Position numbers and translations under genes: made by a program. This document shows, piece after piece, positions 5,856 to 13,793 of a stretch of DNA of 36,308 bases (positions within the stretch are counted from its first letter, which is position 1; every line of letters begins with the position of its first letter). The stretch is from an uncultured Acholeplasmatales bacterium. Lineage in GTDB: Bacteria; Bacillota_I; Bacilli_A; Acholeplasmatales; UBA5453. Under the pieces are notes generated by a model. It worked only from the letters and a program-made list of their open reading frames with translations, had not been told where the DNA came from and searched no databases. The DNA lies in the NCBI GenBank assembly GCA_927433595.1, contig CAKMJY010000132.1, positions 1 to 36,308 of the forward strand, written 5' to 3'.

Positions 5856-5883
5856 CACTCACAAGTTGTGGGTGTCTTTTTTA
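5856..5883 (+). terminator. Terminator or attenuator just before the acetyltransferase gene
   Basis: Stem CACTCAC/GTGGGTG (one G-T pair), loop AAGTT, then TCTTTTTT. It ends about 45 bases before the GNAT start codon. Confidence 0.55.
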
Positions 5884-5926
5884 TACTTTTTTTGATAATC
5901 TATTCATAATAAAGGTGGTGTTTTCC

Positions 5927-6475
5927 ATGATTTTTTTTCCTCAATACATAGAAACTAAGTACAAAACGACTTGTCTTTTTAGAAGTCCAGTTGATGAAGA
6001 TGCTAATGAAATGCTACAATTCATCAAAAAACTGTCAGCAGAAACAGATTATATTCTAACTTATCCAGAAGAAATCAGTTTTGATGAAGCAACTGAGTCA
6101 TCTCTTCTAAAAGCGATTAATCAATCACCAAATCAAGTGATGATCGTTGCCTTAGTGGATGGCGTCATTGCCGGTAACTGTCAAATCCGTTACAAAGATA
6201 AGCTTAAGAATCATCACCGAGCAGTCATTGCCATTGGTTTGTTAAAAGCCTACTGGGGATTAGGTATCGCAACTAAACTGTTTGAACTGATGATTGCACA
6301 TGCCAAAGAAAAAGGTATCATTCAACTTGAACTAGAAGTATTTGAAGGCAACAAACGCGCAATCAAACTCTACGAAAAAATGGGATTTAAAATTGTTGCA
6401 GAAATCCCAAATGCTATAAAATATAAAGACGGTCATTATGAAAAAGAGTTTTACATGGTTAAAGTACTATGCTAA
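5927..6475 (+). CDS. GNAT-family N-acetyltransferase
   Basis: 182 residues. The acetyl-CoA-binding motif A is visible as AVIAIGLLKAYWGLGIATKL (about residues 103-122), followed by the amphipathic helix ELMIAHAKEKG and the C-terminal NKRAIKLYEKMGFKIVAEI typical of GNAT enzymes that modify amino groups of proteins or small molecules. The substrate cannot be read from sequence. I choose ATG 5927: AAAGGTGGTG precedes it, and the frame upstream to 5741 runs through terminators and AT-rich repeats. Single-gene unit, closed by its own terminator. Codon use fits the chromosomal part. Confidence 0.88.
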   Translation: MIFFPQYIETKYKTTCLFRSPVDEDANEMLQFIKKLSAETDYILTYPEEISFDEATESSLLKAINQSPNQVMIVALVDGVIAGNCQIRYKDKLKNHHRAVIAIGLLKAYWGLGIATKLFELMIAHAKEKGIIQLELEVFEGNKRAIKLYEKMGFKIVAEIPNAIKYKDGHYEKEFYMVKVLC

Positions 6476-6478
6476 TTT

Positions 6479-6506
6479 AAAGCACATTTTGTGCTTTTTA
6501 TTTTTA
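6479..6506 (+). terminator. Terminator of the acetyltransferase gene
   Basis: Stem AAAGCACA/TGTGCTTT with a 3-base loop and T-rich tail. Confidence 0.85.
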
Positions 6507-6548
6507 TGTTATACATAAGTATTTTCGCATTAATAGTAGTTTTTATAG

Positions 6549-6563
6549 TGGTTGCGTTTTCAA
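6549..6563 (-). promoter_or_regulatory. Candidate CcpA cre site upstream of adhE
   Basis: The minus strand reads TTGAAAACGCAACCA, which fits the degenerate cre consensus WTGNAANCGNWNNCW at every position. The word GCGTTTTC occurs again 20 bp further on (6574-6581). Whether this organism has CcpA cannot be told here. Confidence 0.4.
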
Positions 6564-6608
6564 AACGATGTAAAGCGTTTTCTAGATTTTTTCTAAAAAT
6601 AATATGGC

Positions 6609-6614
6609 TATAAT
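6609..6614 (+). promoter_or_regulatory. adhE promoter -10 box
   Basis: TATAAT in the context GGCTATAAT, about 32 bases before the start codon. The -35 position (near 6586-6591) is only T-rich. Confidence 0.5.
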
Positions 6615-6645
6615 GTAAGTATCAAGAAACGAAAGGAAATTTAAT

Positions 6646-9267
6646 ATGCAAACCACTTTAGAACCACAAGACACGGCACTTTTATCCGCCGGTCAAGAAG
6701 TTGATTCTTTAGTCGCGAATGCCCAAACTGCGCTTGAATCTTTTTATTCATACGATCAAGCTCAAATTGACCATATCGTGGCGAAGGTTTCTGTAGCTGC
6801 ATTAAATGAACATGGTCATTTGGCCAAGTTAGCAGTGATGGAAACAAAACGAGGTGTGTTTGAAGACAAAGCAACCAAAAATTTATTTGCGGTTGAATAT
6901 GTCATCAATCACATGAGACACCTTAAAACTGTAGGTGTGATTAGCGAGGATGAGGTCACAGGTATCACTGAGATTGCTGATCCTGTTGGGGTTGTTTGTG
7001 GCATAACGCCTGTAACCAACCCTACTTCTACTGTCATCTTTAAATCATTAATTGCTTTAAAAACAAGAAATCCGATTATTTTTGCGTTTCATCCAAGTGC
7101 TCAAAACTGTAGTAGAGAAGCAGCACGTATTTGCAGAGATGCTGCCGTACTAGCTGGAGCACCAAAAGACTGTATTGGTTGGATTGATACACCTTCTATG
7201 GAAGCAACCAATTTGTTAATGAAACATGATGGTGTGGCAACCATTCTTGCAACAGGTGGTAATGCCATGGTAAAAGCAGCTTATAGTTGTGGCAAACCTG
7301 CACTTGGTGTTGGCGCAGGTAATGTGCCTGCTTATATCGAGAAAACTGCGAATATCAAACGAGCTGTTGCGGATATCATCTTATCAAAATCATTTGACAA
7401 TGGCATGGTTTGTGCGAGCGAACAAGCGGCCATCATTGATGCTGAACTATACGAAAGTGTGATCGATGAATTTAAATCCTATGGTCTATACTTAGTTAAT
7501 AAGAAAGAAAAAGCATTACTAGAATCATTCATGTTTGGTGTAACATCAGACCCTACTTCTGCTAAGCTTAATCCAAATGTCGTAGGCATGAGTGCTTACC
7601 TAATTGCTAAAAATGCTGGTTTTGAAGTACCAGTAAAGACCAATGTATTGGGTGTTGTTTGTAGTGAGGTTGGTATTAAAGAACCTTTAACCAGAGAAAA
7701 ATTATCCCCTGTGCTCGCTATTTTGAAATCAAAATCTAGTGAAGAAGGTATTAAACTGAGTCGTCAGATGGTTGAGTTTAATGGATTAGGTCATAGTGCA
7801 GCCATTCATACAGAAAATAAAACTGTGTTAGAACAGTTCGCAAAAACCATTAAAGCAATCAGAGTTATTCACAACAGTCCATCTACTTTTGGTGGTATCG
7901 GTGGGGTATATAATGCTTTAATTCCATCTATGACTTTAGGATGTGGCTCATATGGTAGGAATGCTATTGGTGATAATGTATCCGCCATTAACCTACTAAA
8001 TATTAAGAAGGTAGGTAAACGTAAAAACAATATGCAATGGTTCAAAGTACCAAGTAAAATCTATTTCGAAAAGGATTCGATCGAATACTTAAGACAAATG
8101 CGTGAGATGGAAAGAGTCTTTATCGTCACAGATAGACAAATGGTGGATTTGGGGTATGTTTCCAAAGTAACAGATCAATTAAACTTAAGAAGAAACAAAG
8201 TCTCGGTTCAACTGTTCTGCGATGTTGAGCCTGATCCGAGTATAGATACCGTCATGAAAGGCTATGATATCATGCGTGCATTTGAACCAGATACCATTAT
8301 CGCTTTAGGTGGTGGTTCACCAATGGATGCTGCTAAAGTTATGTGGCTATACTATGAGAACCCATCGGTTAATTTTGATGACCTGAAACAAAAATTCTTA
8401 GACATTAGAAAACGTGCCTTCAGATACCCTGAACTAGGTAAGAAATCTAAACTTGTTTGTATTCCAACCACATCAGGTACTGGTAGTGAAGTGACACCAT
8501 TTTCTGTAATCACGGATAAAAAAGAAAATAAAAAATATCCACTTGCGGATTATGCTTTAACACCTACGATTGCAATCATCGATCCGGCCTTCACCATGTC
8601 GTTACCAAAAAGCGTAACCGCAGATACTGGTATGGATGTCTTAACACATGCGATTGAAGCTTATGTGTCCACACTAGCAAACGATTATACAGATGCCCTT
8701 GCATTACAAGCAATCAAGCTCACATTTGATTACTTAAAGCGTTCAGTGGATTTTGGTGCCAATGATCCATTAGCTAGAGAAAAGATGCACAATGCATCGA
8801 CCATCGCTGGTATGGCATTTGGTAATGCCTTTCTAGGTATTAGCCACTCAATGGCGCACAAAATAGGTGCTAAATTTCATCTAATTCACGGCCGAACCAA
8901 TGCAATTCTATTGCCATATGTTGTATTATATAACGGTGAAAGACCGCAAAAATTATCAACATGGCCAAAAAACGAATCTTATATCGCAGACCAAAAATAT
9001 GCAGATATCGCAAGATTCATTGGCTTAAAGTTTAATACCGTTGCCGAAGGGGTAAAGGCATTATCTGATGCCATTTATGAGCTAGGCTTATCGATTGGCA
9101 TCAAAATGTCAATTAAAGAACAGGGTGTTGATGAAAAAGCTTATTTAGAAGCTTTAGATACTCTTGCCTATCAAGCATACGAAGACCAATGTAGTCCAGC
9201 AAACCCACGCTTGCCTATGGTAAATGATATGAAGGAAATATTAAGAAAAGCCTATTACGGTAGATAA
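6646..9267 (+). CDS. adhE: Bifunctional aldehyde-alcohol dehydrogenase
   Basis: 873 residues, the usual AdhE length. It reduces acetyl-CoA to acetaldehyde and then ethanol, regenerating NAD in fermentation. Residues 1-about 450 are a CoA-acylating aldehyde dehydrogenase with catalytic Cys256 in NGMVCASEQ. From about 463 (MQWFKVPSKIYF) comes an iron-dependent alcohol dehydrogenase, with the NAD motif GGGSPMDAAK, the family signature PTTSGTGSEVTPF, and metal ligands in DTGMDVLTHAIEA and SHSMAHKIGAKFHLIHG. AAAGGAAA precedes the ATG. It is a single-gene unit with its own promoter and terminator. In relatives AdhE forms long helical filaments (spirosomes). Confidence 0.97.
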   Translation: MQTTLEPQDTALLSAGQEVDSLVANAQTALESFYSYDQAQIDHIVAKVSVAALNEHGHLAKLAVMETKRGVFEDKATKNLFAVEYVINHMRHLKTVGVISEDEVTGITEIADPVGVVCGITPVTNPTSTVIFKSLIALKTRNPIIFAFHPSAQNCSREAARICRDAAVLAGAPKDCIGWIDTPSMEATNLLMKHDGVATILATGGNAMVKAAYSCGKPALGVGAGNVPAYIEKTANIKRAVADIILSKSFDNGMVCASEQAAIIDAELYESVIDEFKSYGLYLVNKKEKALLESFMFGVTSDPTSAKLNPNVVGMSAYLIAKNAGFEVPVKTNVLGVVCSEVGIKEPLTREKLSPVLAILKSKSSEEGIKLSRQMVEFNGLGHSAAIHTENKTVLEQFAKTIKAIRVIHNSPSTFGGIGGVYNALIPSMTLGCGSYGRNAIGDNVSAINLLNIKKVGKRKNNMQWFKVPSKIYFEKDSIEYLRQMREMERVFIVTDRQMVDLGYVSKVTDQLNLRRNKVSVQLFCDVEPDPSIDTVMKGYDIMRAFEPDTIIALGGGSPMDAAKVMWLYYENPSVNFDDLKQKFLDIRKRAFRYPELGKKSKLVCIPTTSGTGSEVTPFSVITDKKENKKYPLADYALTPTIAIIDPAFTMSLPKSVTADTGMDVLTHAIEAYVSTLANDYTDALALQAIKLTFDYLKRSVDFGANDPLAREKMHNASTIAGMAFGNAFLGISHSMAHKIGAKFHLIHGRTNAILLPYVVLYNGERPQKLSTWPKNESYIADQKYADIARFIGLKFNTVAEGVKALSDAIYELGLSIGIKMSIKEQGVDEKAYLEALDTLAYQAYEDQCSPANPRLPMVNDMKEILRKAYYGR

Positions 9268-9268
9268 G

Positions 9269-9305
9269 AAAAAACGCTAGCTCTAAATTGAGTTAGCGTT
9301 TTTGA
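9269..9305. terminator. Bidirectional terminator between adhE and speB
   Basis: Long hairpin of arms AAAACGCTAxCTC and GAGxTAGCGTTTT, A-rich on one side and T-rich on the other, between two convergent genes. Confidence 0.9.
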
Positions 9306-9308
9306 TTA

Positions 9309-10175
9309 TTATTTGTTTCTATGAAGTAATAAGACCATTTCTCTTAATGTCTTAGCTGCAACCGCATTGGATGCGCCAGATGGATCAAGGTATGGGTTTA
9401 ATTCAACGAAGTCAGCCCCAACTAGGTTGTTTAACTTTTCGAATGAATCAAATGCTTTTAGTAAGTCTTTATATTGCATACCGCCTGGTTCTGGTGTCCC
9501 AGTACCTGGGAATACACCTGGATCTAGCACATCTAAATCGATGGTGATATAAACAGGTTTATCTTTTAATGTATTGCATAGTTCATCTAAGCCTTCAAAA
9601 TCAAACTTTCTTAAGTTGATATTGCCTGCTGCAGCCCATTCAAATTCATGTTGGTCTCCTGAACGGATACCAAATGAATTGATTCTACCTGGACCTACTA
9701 AGTCAAAGCATCTCTTGATGACTGTCGCATGTGATAACTTACGACCGAAGAATTCTTCTCTTAAGTCTGTGTGTGCATCTAAATGAATTAAATGAACATC
9801 CGGGTATTTTTCAACCACAGCTTGGAATACAGGTAAGGTTACTAAGTGCTCCCCACCAACCATCATTGGCTTTTTATCGTCTTTTAAGATGGTTTTGGTT
9901 GTGTCATAAATGACTTCAAGCGCTTCTTCGATTGCCCCGATTGGTAAATCAAGGTCGCCGATGTCGGTCGTTTGAAAGTTTCTTAAGTTCATGTTTCTAT
10001 ATGGTGAATACCATTCCACACCGATTGAATCTACTCTAATTGCATTACCGGCAAAACGTGTGCCTGGTCTAAAGGATGTTGTTGAGTCCATTGGACATGA
10101 AAATATTACAACGTCTGCGTCTTTGTATTCCGCTTTACAGCTTTGGAATGATAAATCTACTTTATTAAAGCTCAT
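9309..10175 (-). CDS. speB: Agmatinase (ureohydrolase family)
   Basis: 288 residues of the arginase/agmatinase fold. The two-manganese site is complete: GGEHLVTLP, LDAHTDLRE, SHATVIKRC and TIDLDVLDPG, followed by the signature PGTGTPEPGG. The product splits agmatine into putrescine and urea. Its start overlaps the stop of the arginine decarboxylase gene upstream by 11 bases. This makes a two-step operon from arginine to putrescine and supports agmatine, not arginine or formiminoglutamate, as the substrate. Confidence 0.92.
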   Translation of the reverse strand: MSFNKVDLSFQSCKAEYKDADVVIFSCPMDSTTSFRPGTRFAGNAIRVDSIGVEWYSPYRNMNLRNFQTTDIGDLDLPIGAIEEALEVIYDTTKTILKDDKKPMMVGGEHLVTLPVFQAVVEKYPDVHLIHLDAHTDLREEFFGRKLSHATVIKRCFDLVGPGRINSFGIRSGDQHEFEWAAAGNINLRKFDFEGLDELCNTLKDKPVYITIDLDVLDPGVFPGTGTPEPGGMQYKDLLKAFDSFEKLNNLVGADFVELNPYLDPSGASNAVAAKTLREMVLLLHRNK

Positions 10176-11667
10176 CTGAGTCCTCCCATTTTTCCCAATT
10201 TTCTTTATCTATAACTTTGATGTAGCCATTATTTAATTCTGAGAAGATGACTGAACCGCTTTGTTGGTAAAAATCTAAGTCTTCTAAGAAGGATGCATTG
10301 ATGATTTCCCCAGGGATTAACATTGGTATGCCTGGTGGATAAATCATAATGGATTCTGCAGAAATCTCATTTTCTGAGTCTGCCAGTGGAATGATCTTAT
10401 GTGGTGCATGGTATGCTTCACGTGGTCTAACAAATGGTTCAGGGAAATTGTAGTGAAACTTAATCTTTGGTAAAGATTGATTTTGTTCATAATTTTCATC
10501 TGATATGGTTTGTAAAGCTTTATACAAACGGTCTAAATCTCGTTTGGTGGTTGCCATGGTAATAATGGCTAGCACTAAGTAAGTTTCTGCTAATTCAAGT
10601 TGAATGTCAAAACGGTCTTTTAACATACGGTATACATCAAATCCACTTAACCCTAGGTCAGCAACCTTGATGACTAGTTTGGTTGAATCAAACCCAAAGT
10701 CATACCCTCTTTTAACAGCATAGGACTCATCTAGAATCGATACACCTTTAATCTCATTGAACTTAGGTACCATTAAGGCTCTTAATTTCAATGCTTTTTC
10801 AATGCCTTTCTCACCTTCAAAGTACATTTGTTTTCTAGCCACATCTAAGCTTGCTAGCAACACCGCTGATGGTGAGGTGGAATGAATCATATTTAAGGTG
10901 GATTGTAGTTTAAATTGGTCTACTCTATCGCCTTTAGTCAGTAAAATAGAGCTTTGAGTGAGTGATACGCCTGTTTTATGCATAGAGGTTGCGGCAATAT
11001 CTGCGCCAGCATCCATCGCACTTTGTGGTAACAGTTTTGAGAAATAAAACTGTGCCCCATGGGCTTCATCTGCTAACACTAGCATGTTTTTTTCGTGTGC
11101 GTAATCGACAATTTGTTTCAAATCAGACACCACACCAAAATACGTTGGATTAATCACGAATACTGCGATGGCATCTGGATTGTCATCCATTGCCCTTTTC
11201 ATATTTTGAAAGGATACGCCGTTGGCAATCCCTAAATTATTATCTAAATCTGGCTTAACGAATACAGGTATGGCACCTGAAAAAATGAGGGCGTTAATCA
11301 CGCTCTTATGGACATTTCTAGGTAAAATGATTTTTTCCTTGGCACGAACCGTTGCCATAATCATCGCAATAATCCCACCAGTGGTACCTGAGGTCAGGAA
11401 GTAAGCTCTATCGGCATTAAATGCTTCTGCACATAATGCTTGTGCTTCTTTGATGATACCGGTTGGTTTCGATAAAGTATCGAGTCCTCTAGGTGCGTTG
11501 GCATCTAGTTGATAAATACCTTTTCCTGCGAATGCGGATAAGTCATTTGGTAATCTACCTAATTTATGACCTGGGACATCAAATGGGACAACATCAGATT
11601 CCCCATATTCTTTTAGTTTTGTAAAAAACGGTGTTAATTGTTGTTTTTTATCTTTCAATAGTATCAA
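10165..11667 (-). CDS. speA: Arginine decarboxylase (Orn/Lys/Arg decarboxylase, fold type I)
   Basis: 500 residues, PLP-dependent. DVPGHKLGRLP near the N-terminus, FLTSGTTGGIIAM for phosphate binding, LADEAHGAQF with the PLP-contacting Asp, and the Schiff-base lysine in ATSMHKTGVSLTQSS are all present. The length matches the short Gram-positive SpeA type, without the N-terminal wing domain of acid-induced enzymes. Coupling to agmatinase identifies arginine as the likely substrate. There is no ATG; the first codon is TTG at 11667, with a second in-frame TTG at 11658. AAAGG lies 2 bases before the first and 11 before the second, so the true start is ambiguous by three residues. Confidence 0.9.
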   Translation of the reverse strand: MILLKDKKQQLTPFFTKLKEYGESDVVPFDVPGHKLGRLPNDLSAFAGKGIYQLDANAPRGLDTLSKPTGIIKEAQALCAEAFNADRAYFLTSGTTGGIIAMIMATVRAKEKIILPRNVHKSVINALIFSGAIPVFVKPDLDNNLGIANGVSFQNMKRAMDDNPDAIAVFVINPTYFGVVSDLKQIVDYAHEKNMLVLADEAHGAQFYFSKLLPQSAMDAGADIAATSMHKTGVSLTQSSILLTKGDRVDQFKLQSTLNMIHSTSPSAVLLASLDVARKQMYFEGEKGIEKALKLRALMVPKFNEIKGVSILDESYAVKRGYDFGFDSTKLVIKVADLGLSGFDVYRMLKDRFDIQLELAETYLVLAIITMATTKRDLDRLYKALQTISDENYEQNQSLPKIKFHYNFPEPFVRPREAYHAPHKIIPLADSENEISAESIMIYPPGIPMLIPGEIINASFLEDLDFYQQSGSVIFSELNNGYIKVIDKENWEKWEDSDEL

Positions 11668-11705
11668 AACCTTTCTAAATCTATTTTATCATAAAATGCG
11701 TTAAG

Positions 11706-11737
11706 ACAATAAAAATACCCTAGTGAAACAGGGTCGT
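11706..11737 (-). terminator. Terminator of the small membrane protein gene
   Basis: On the minus strand, ACCCT/AGGGT with an 8-base loop is followed by ATTTTTATT; it overlaps the stop codon at 11720. Confidence 0.6.
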
Positions 11738-12025
11738 TTCAATCACAAATGCTACCAATAAAACGACGATGGCAGATGCGACCATAAAAGCTGATATTTT
11801 TTCTAGTTTTTTATAGGTTTTGTGGAACCCATAAGAAATCAAAAATGATGTGATAGATGCGATAATAAAGCCAATATTTACGAATACTAAGTATGAGAAC
11901 ATATGGGCTAAAGTGATGTGGATGATTTGGCTTAAAAAGACAACCAACAAAATGATGCTAGATAGGATGAACGTCAGATTACATAAATGGTGATTCACCT
12001 GACGATAAGTGACTGCTTTTTTCAT
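11720..12025 (-). CDS. Hypothetical three-helix membrane protein
   Basis: 101 residues with three hydrophobic segments (about 18-40, 46-70 and 80-99) and a basic loop HKTYKKLEK before the last. No recognised family. I use ATG 12025 because GAGGT precedes it; the open frame from 12061 has no ribosome site and would overlap the divergent promoter region. It stands alone between speA and a divergent membrane peptidase gene. Confidence 0.65.
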   Translation of the reverse strand: MKKAVTYRQVNHHLCNLTFILSSIILLVVFLSQIIHITLAHMFSYLVFVNIGFIIASITSFLISYGFHKTYKKLEKISAFMVASAIVVLLVAFVIETTLFH

Positions 12026-12066
12026 AAAAAATACCTCATTAATGATATTAACATATTTCAATCTAA

Positions 12067-12095
12067 TTTCAATATACTATTTTCTTTGTTATAAT
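12067..12095 (+). promoter_or_regulatory. Promoter of the membrane peptidase gene
   Basis: TTTCAA (12067-12072), 17 bases, TATAAT (12090-12095). The -10 box overlaps the ATG at 12094, which rules that codon out as the start. Confidence 0.75.
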
Positions 12096-12111
12096 GAGAT
12101 TGGTGATACAC

Positions 12112-13272
12112 ATGAAAAAATATGGATTTTTGATCTACATAACCGTTGTTTTAATTTTAGGCATCATCACCGTACCACTTTTCCATAGTGGTTATCTTTC
12201 TACTTTAATCGGTGGTTTTTTCAGTATCCCATTTTATTATCATGTGATATGGTTCTTATTTGCCTACTTTATCTCTGTTTTATTACATGAGTTAACGCAT
12301 TTAATCGCTTTTAGAGTAAAAGGCATTAAGGTCAAAGCATTATTGGTGTTATTCTTCGTTGTTTTCTTAGATGACCACAAGTGGCGAATAAAGCTCAATT
12401 TCAAATTATTAAAACTTGGTGGTGGAATGGTTATCCCGCAAATCACATCCATCAAAGAAGATAAAACCTATTATAAGATTGCCGATGGCATTTCAACCTC
12501 ATTGATTGCTGCCCCAATATTCACACTCATTTTTGGGACTGTTATCACACTATTAAATCTTCTATTATTTTATGATATGCCGCATTTTACCATCTTTAGT
12601 TTCTTTATATTGATATTCACTATCCTATTTACACTGGCATCCAATGTATCGACTGATTTGATGTATGGTGATTTTAAAGCCTTCGATAAGTTTAAAAAAG
12701 ATCCACTATTTAAACTCTCTATTATCACACAGTATGTGGATGAATTATCAGGATATCATCTAGAATTATTAAATGCGCACATTGTGAAATACCCAGTATC
12801 GGATTTCCCTAATGAATTATTACCAATCTTATCCACTTTATTTGAGTATCATATATTCGAGCACATCCCAAATGAGCCTTTATTAGAACGCGCACGCTAC
12901 GTTAGAATGCATGCACACTTATTAAGACGATTTATGCGTAAAGAAGTTTATATCCCACTAGCCCAATATATCATCTATTTCTTGGATAAAAATAACCTAA
13001 GGGAAGATGCTGTTAGCTTGTTTGAAAACTTCAAACGCAATTTAGATCAATTGAAACTACCTGCCTTAAATAAAATCTATTTACTCAAACAAACCTCACA
13101 TGTATTGGGACTTTCTGATGAGATTGTTTATTTATCTAGACACGAACACGTTGTGCCTTCAAGATTTAGTTTCATCTTCGAAAGTTTCCCTGATTTTTAT
13201 AATGATGAAAAAACACATAACCTTGGCTATCAAAGATTTGAAAAAAGTATCGATGATGGGCTTGAAAAATGA
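12112..13272 (+). CDS. Putative membrane zinc metallopeptidase (HExxH)
   Basis: 386 residues. A first helix (about 5-23) and a second (about 40-60) lead into SVLLHELTHLIAF, an HExxH zinc motif within a hydrophobic segment as in site-2 protease or DUF3267-type intramembrane peptidases. Two more helices follow (about 125-150 and 155-180), then STDLMYGDFKAF, whose Asp could be the third zinc ligand. The last 190 or so residues are soluble and charged. ATG 12112 is chosen: GGTGA lies 5 bases upstream and the promoter excludes 12094. The substrate is unknown. It ends in TGA, and the tRNA cluster promoter lies over its last codons. Confidence 0.75.
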   Translation: MKKYGFLIYITVVLILGIITVPLFHSGYLSTLIGGFFSIPFYYHVIWFLFAYFISVLLHELTHLIAFRVKGIKVKALLVLFFVVFLDDHKWRIKLNFKLLKLGGGMVIPQITSIKEDKTYYKIADGISTSLIAAPIFTLIFGTVITLLNLLLFYDMPHFTIFSFFILIFTILFTLASNVSTDLMYGDFKAFDKFKKDPLFKLSIITQYVDELSGYHLELLNAHIVKYPVSDFPNELLPILSTLFEYHIFEHIPNEPLLERARYVRMHAHLLRRFMRKEVYIPLAQYIIYFLDKNNLREDAVSLFENFKRNLDQLKLPALNKIYLLKQTSHVLGLSDEIVYLSRHEHVVPSRFSFIFESFPDFYNDEKTHNLGYQRFEKSIDDGLEK

Positions 13273-13290
13273 TGAAGAATTGTGTATAAT
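13262..13290 (+). promoter_or_regulatory. Promoter of the tRNA-Asp-Arg-Pro cluster
   Basis: TTGAAA (13262-13267), 17 bases, TATAAT (13285-13290), ten bases before tRNA-Asp. It is embedded in the 3' end of the peptidase gene. Confidence 0.8.
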
Positions 13291-13300
13291 TCTTCTTGCT

Positions 13301-13376
13301 GGTCCGGTGGTGTAGTGGTTAACATGCCAGTCTGTCACACTGGAGATCGCGGGTTCAATTCCCGTCCGGACCGCCA
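13301..13376 (+). tRNA. tRNA-Asp (GTC)
   Basis: Full cloverleaf: acceptor GGTCCGG/CCGGACC, anticodon arm CCAGT-CTGTCAC-ACTGG with anticodon GTC, T loop GTTCAATTC, and encoded CCA. Confidence 0.97.
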
Positions 13377-13387
13377 TCCTAAGTTAT

Positions 13388-13464
13388 GCGTCGTTAGCTC
13401 AACTGGATAGAGCATCTGACTTCGGATCAGAGGGTTGAGGGTTCAAATCCTTTACGACGCGCCA
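13388..13464 (+). tRNA. tRNA-Arg (TCG)
   Basis: Acceptor GCGTCGT/ACGACGC, anticodon arm TCTGA-CTTCGGA-TCAGA with anticodon TCG, T loop GTTCAAATC, and encoded CCA. Eleven bases after tRNA-Asp, with no terminator between. Confidence 0.96.
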
Positions 13465-13476
13465 CTTAACAATTTT

Positions 13477-13553
13477 CGGGAAGTAGCTTAGCTTGGTAGA
13501 GCGCCTGGTTTGGGACCAGGAGGTCGCAGGTTCAAATCCTGTCTTCCCGACCA
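13477..13553 (+). tRNA. tRNA-Pro (TGG)
   Basis: Acceptor CGGGAAG/CTTCCCG, anticodon arm CCTGG-TTTGGGA-CCAGG with anticodon TGG, T loop GTTCAAATC, and encoded CCA. Confidence 0.97.
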
Positions 13554-13586
13554 CTATACAATTTTAAAAAAAGTCGCATAAAATAG

Positions 13587-13615
13587 TTGACTTTAAAATT
13601 GGTTCTTGTTATCAT
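13587..13615 (+). promoter_or_regulatory. Promoter of tRNA-Gly
   Basis: TTGACT (13587-13592), 17 bases, TATCAT (13610-13615), ten bases before tRNA-Gly. The Gly gene is thus transcribed separately from the three upstream tRNAs, or in addition to them. Confidence 0.75.
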
Positions 13616-13624
13616 AATAATGCT

Positions 13625-13699
13625 GTGGGCGTAATATAATGGTTAATATACGTGCTTGCCAAGCATGATATGGGGGTTCGATTCCCCTCGCCCGCTCCA
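13625..13699 (+). tRNA. tRNA-Gly (GCC)
   Basis: Acceptor GTGGGCG/CGCCCGC with one T-G pair, anticodon arm CGTGC-TTGCCAA-GCATG with anticodon GCC, T loop GTTCGATTC, and encoded CCA. Confidence 0.96.
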
Positions 13700-13710
13700 A
13701 AAAAGCAATC

Positions 13711-13737
13711 AAACGGCTGAATAAAGCCGTTTTTTTA
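13711..13737 (+). terminator. Terminator of the tRNA cluster
   Basis: Stem AACGGCT/AGCCGTT followed by seven T residues. Confidence 0.9.
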
Positions 13738-13751
13738 TAGTTAAACATAAG

Positions 13752-13788
13752 AAAAGCCCCAAGTCACGCGTCGTGATATGGGGCTTTG
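13752..13788 (-). terminator. Terminator of the 13794-14474 gene
   Basis: Long hairpin: outer arms AAAGCCCCA and TGGGGCTTT, inner arms TCACG and CGTGA, followed by TTTTC on the minus strand. Confidence 0.88.
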
Positions 13789-13793
13789 TTGTA

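Larger units (their letters stand above)
5591..5926. other. Gene-free border region with motif clusters and two terminators
   Basis: No credible gene. Two clusters of short related words occur: TTGCACA, ATTACACAT and TTGCACATAA at about 5627-5660, and GCATATTACACA, ATTACACAT and TTGCACA at about 5808-5846. Between them, CTCGCTGAGGGCACCATTAC at about 5748-5767 is richer in GC than its surroundings and unexplained. The region separates the phage-like island from chromosomal genes and is where an attachment site would be expected, but I see no tRNA remnant and cannot name a core. Confidence 0.4.

Noticed and set aside
5741-5926. N-terminal extension of the acetyltransferase
   Set aside because: Open frame only; it covers two terminators and AT-rich repeats and lacks a ribosome site. 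The GNAT domain and ribosome site fit ATG 5927.
11222-11404. Short ORFs opposite to speA and similar antisense frames across the window
   Set aside because: They lack ribosome sites and recognisable proteins and lie entirely within well-supported genes on the other strand.
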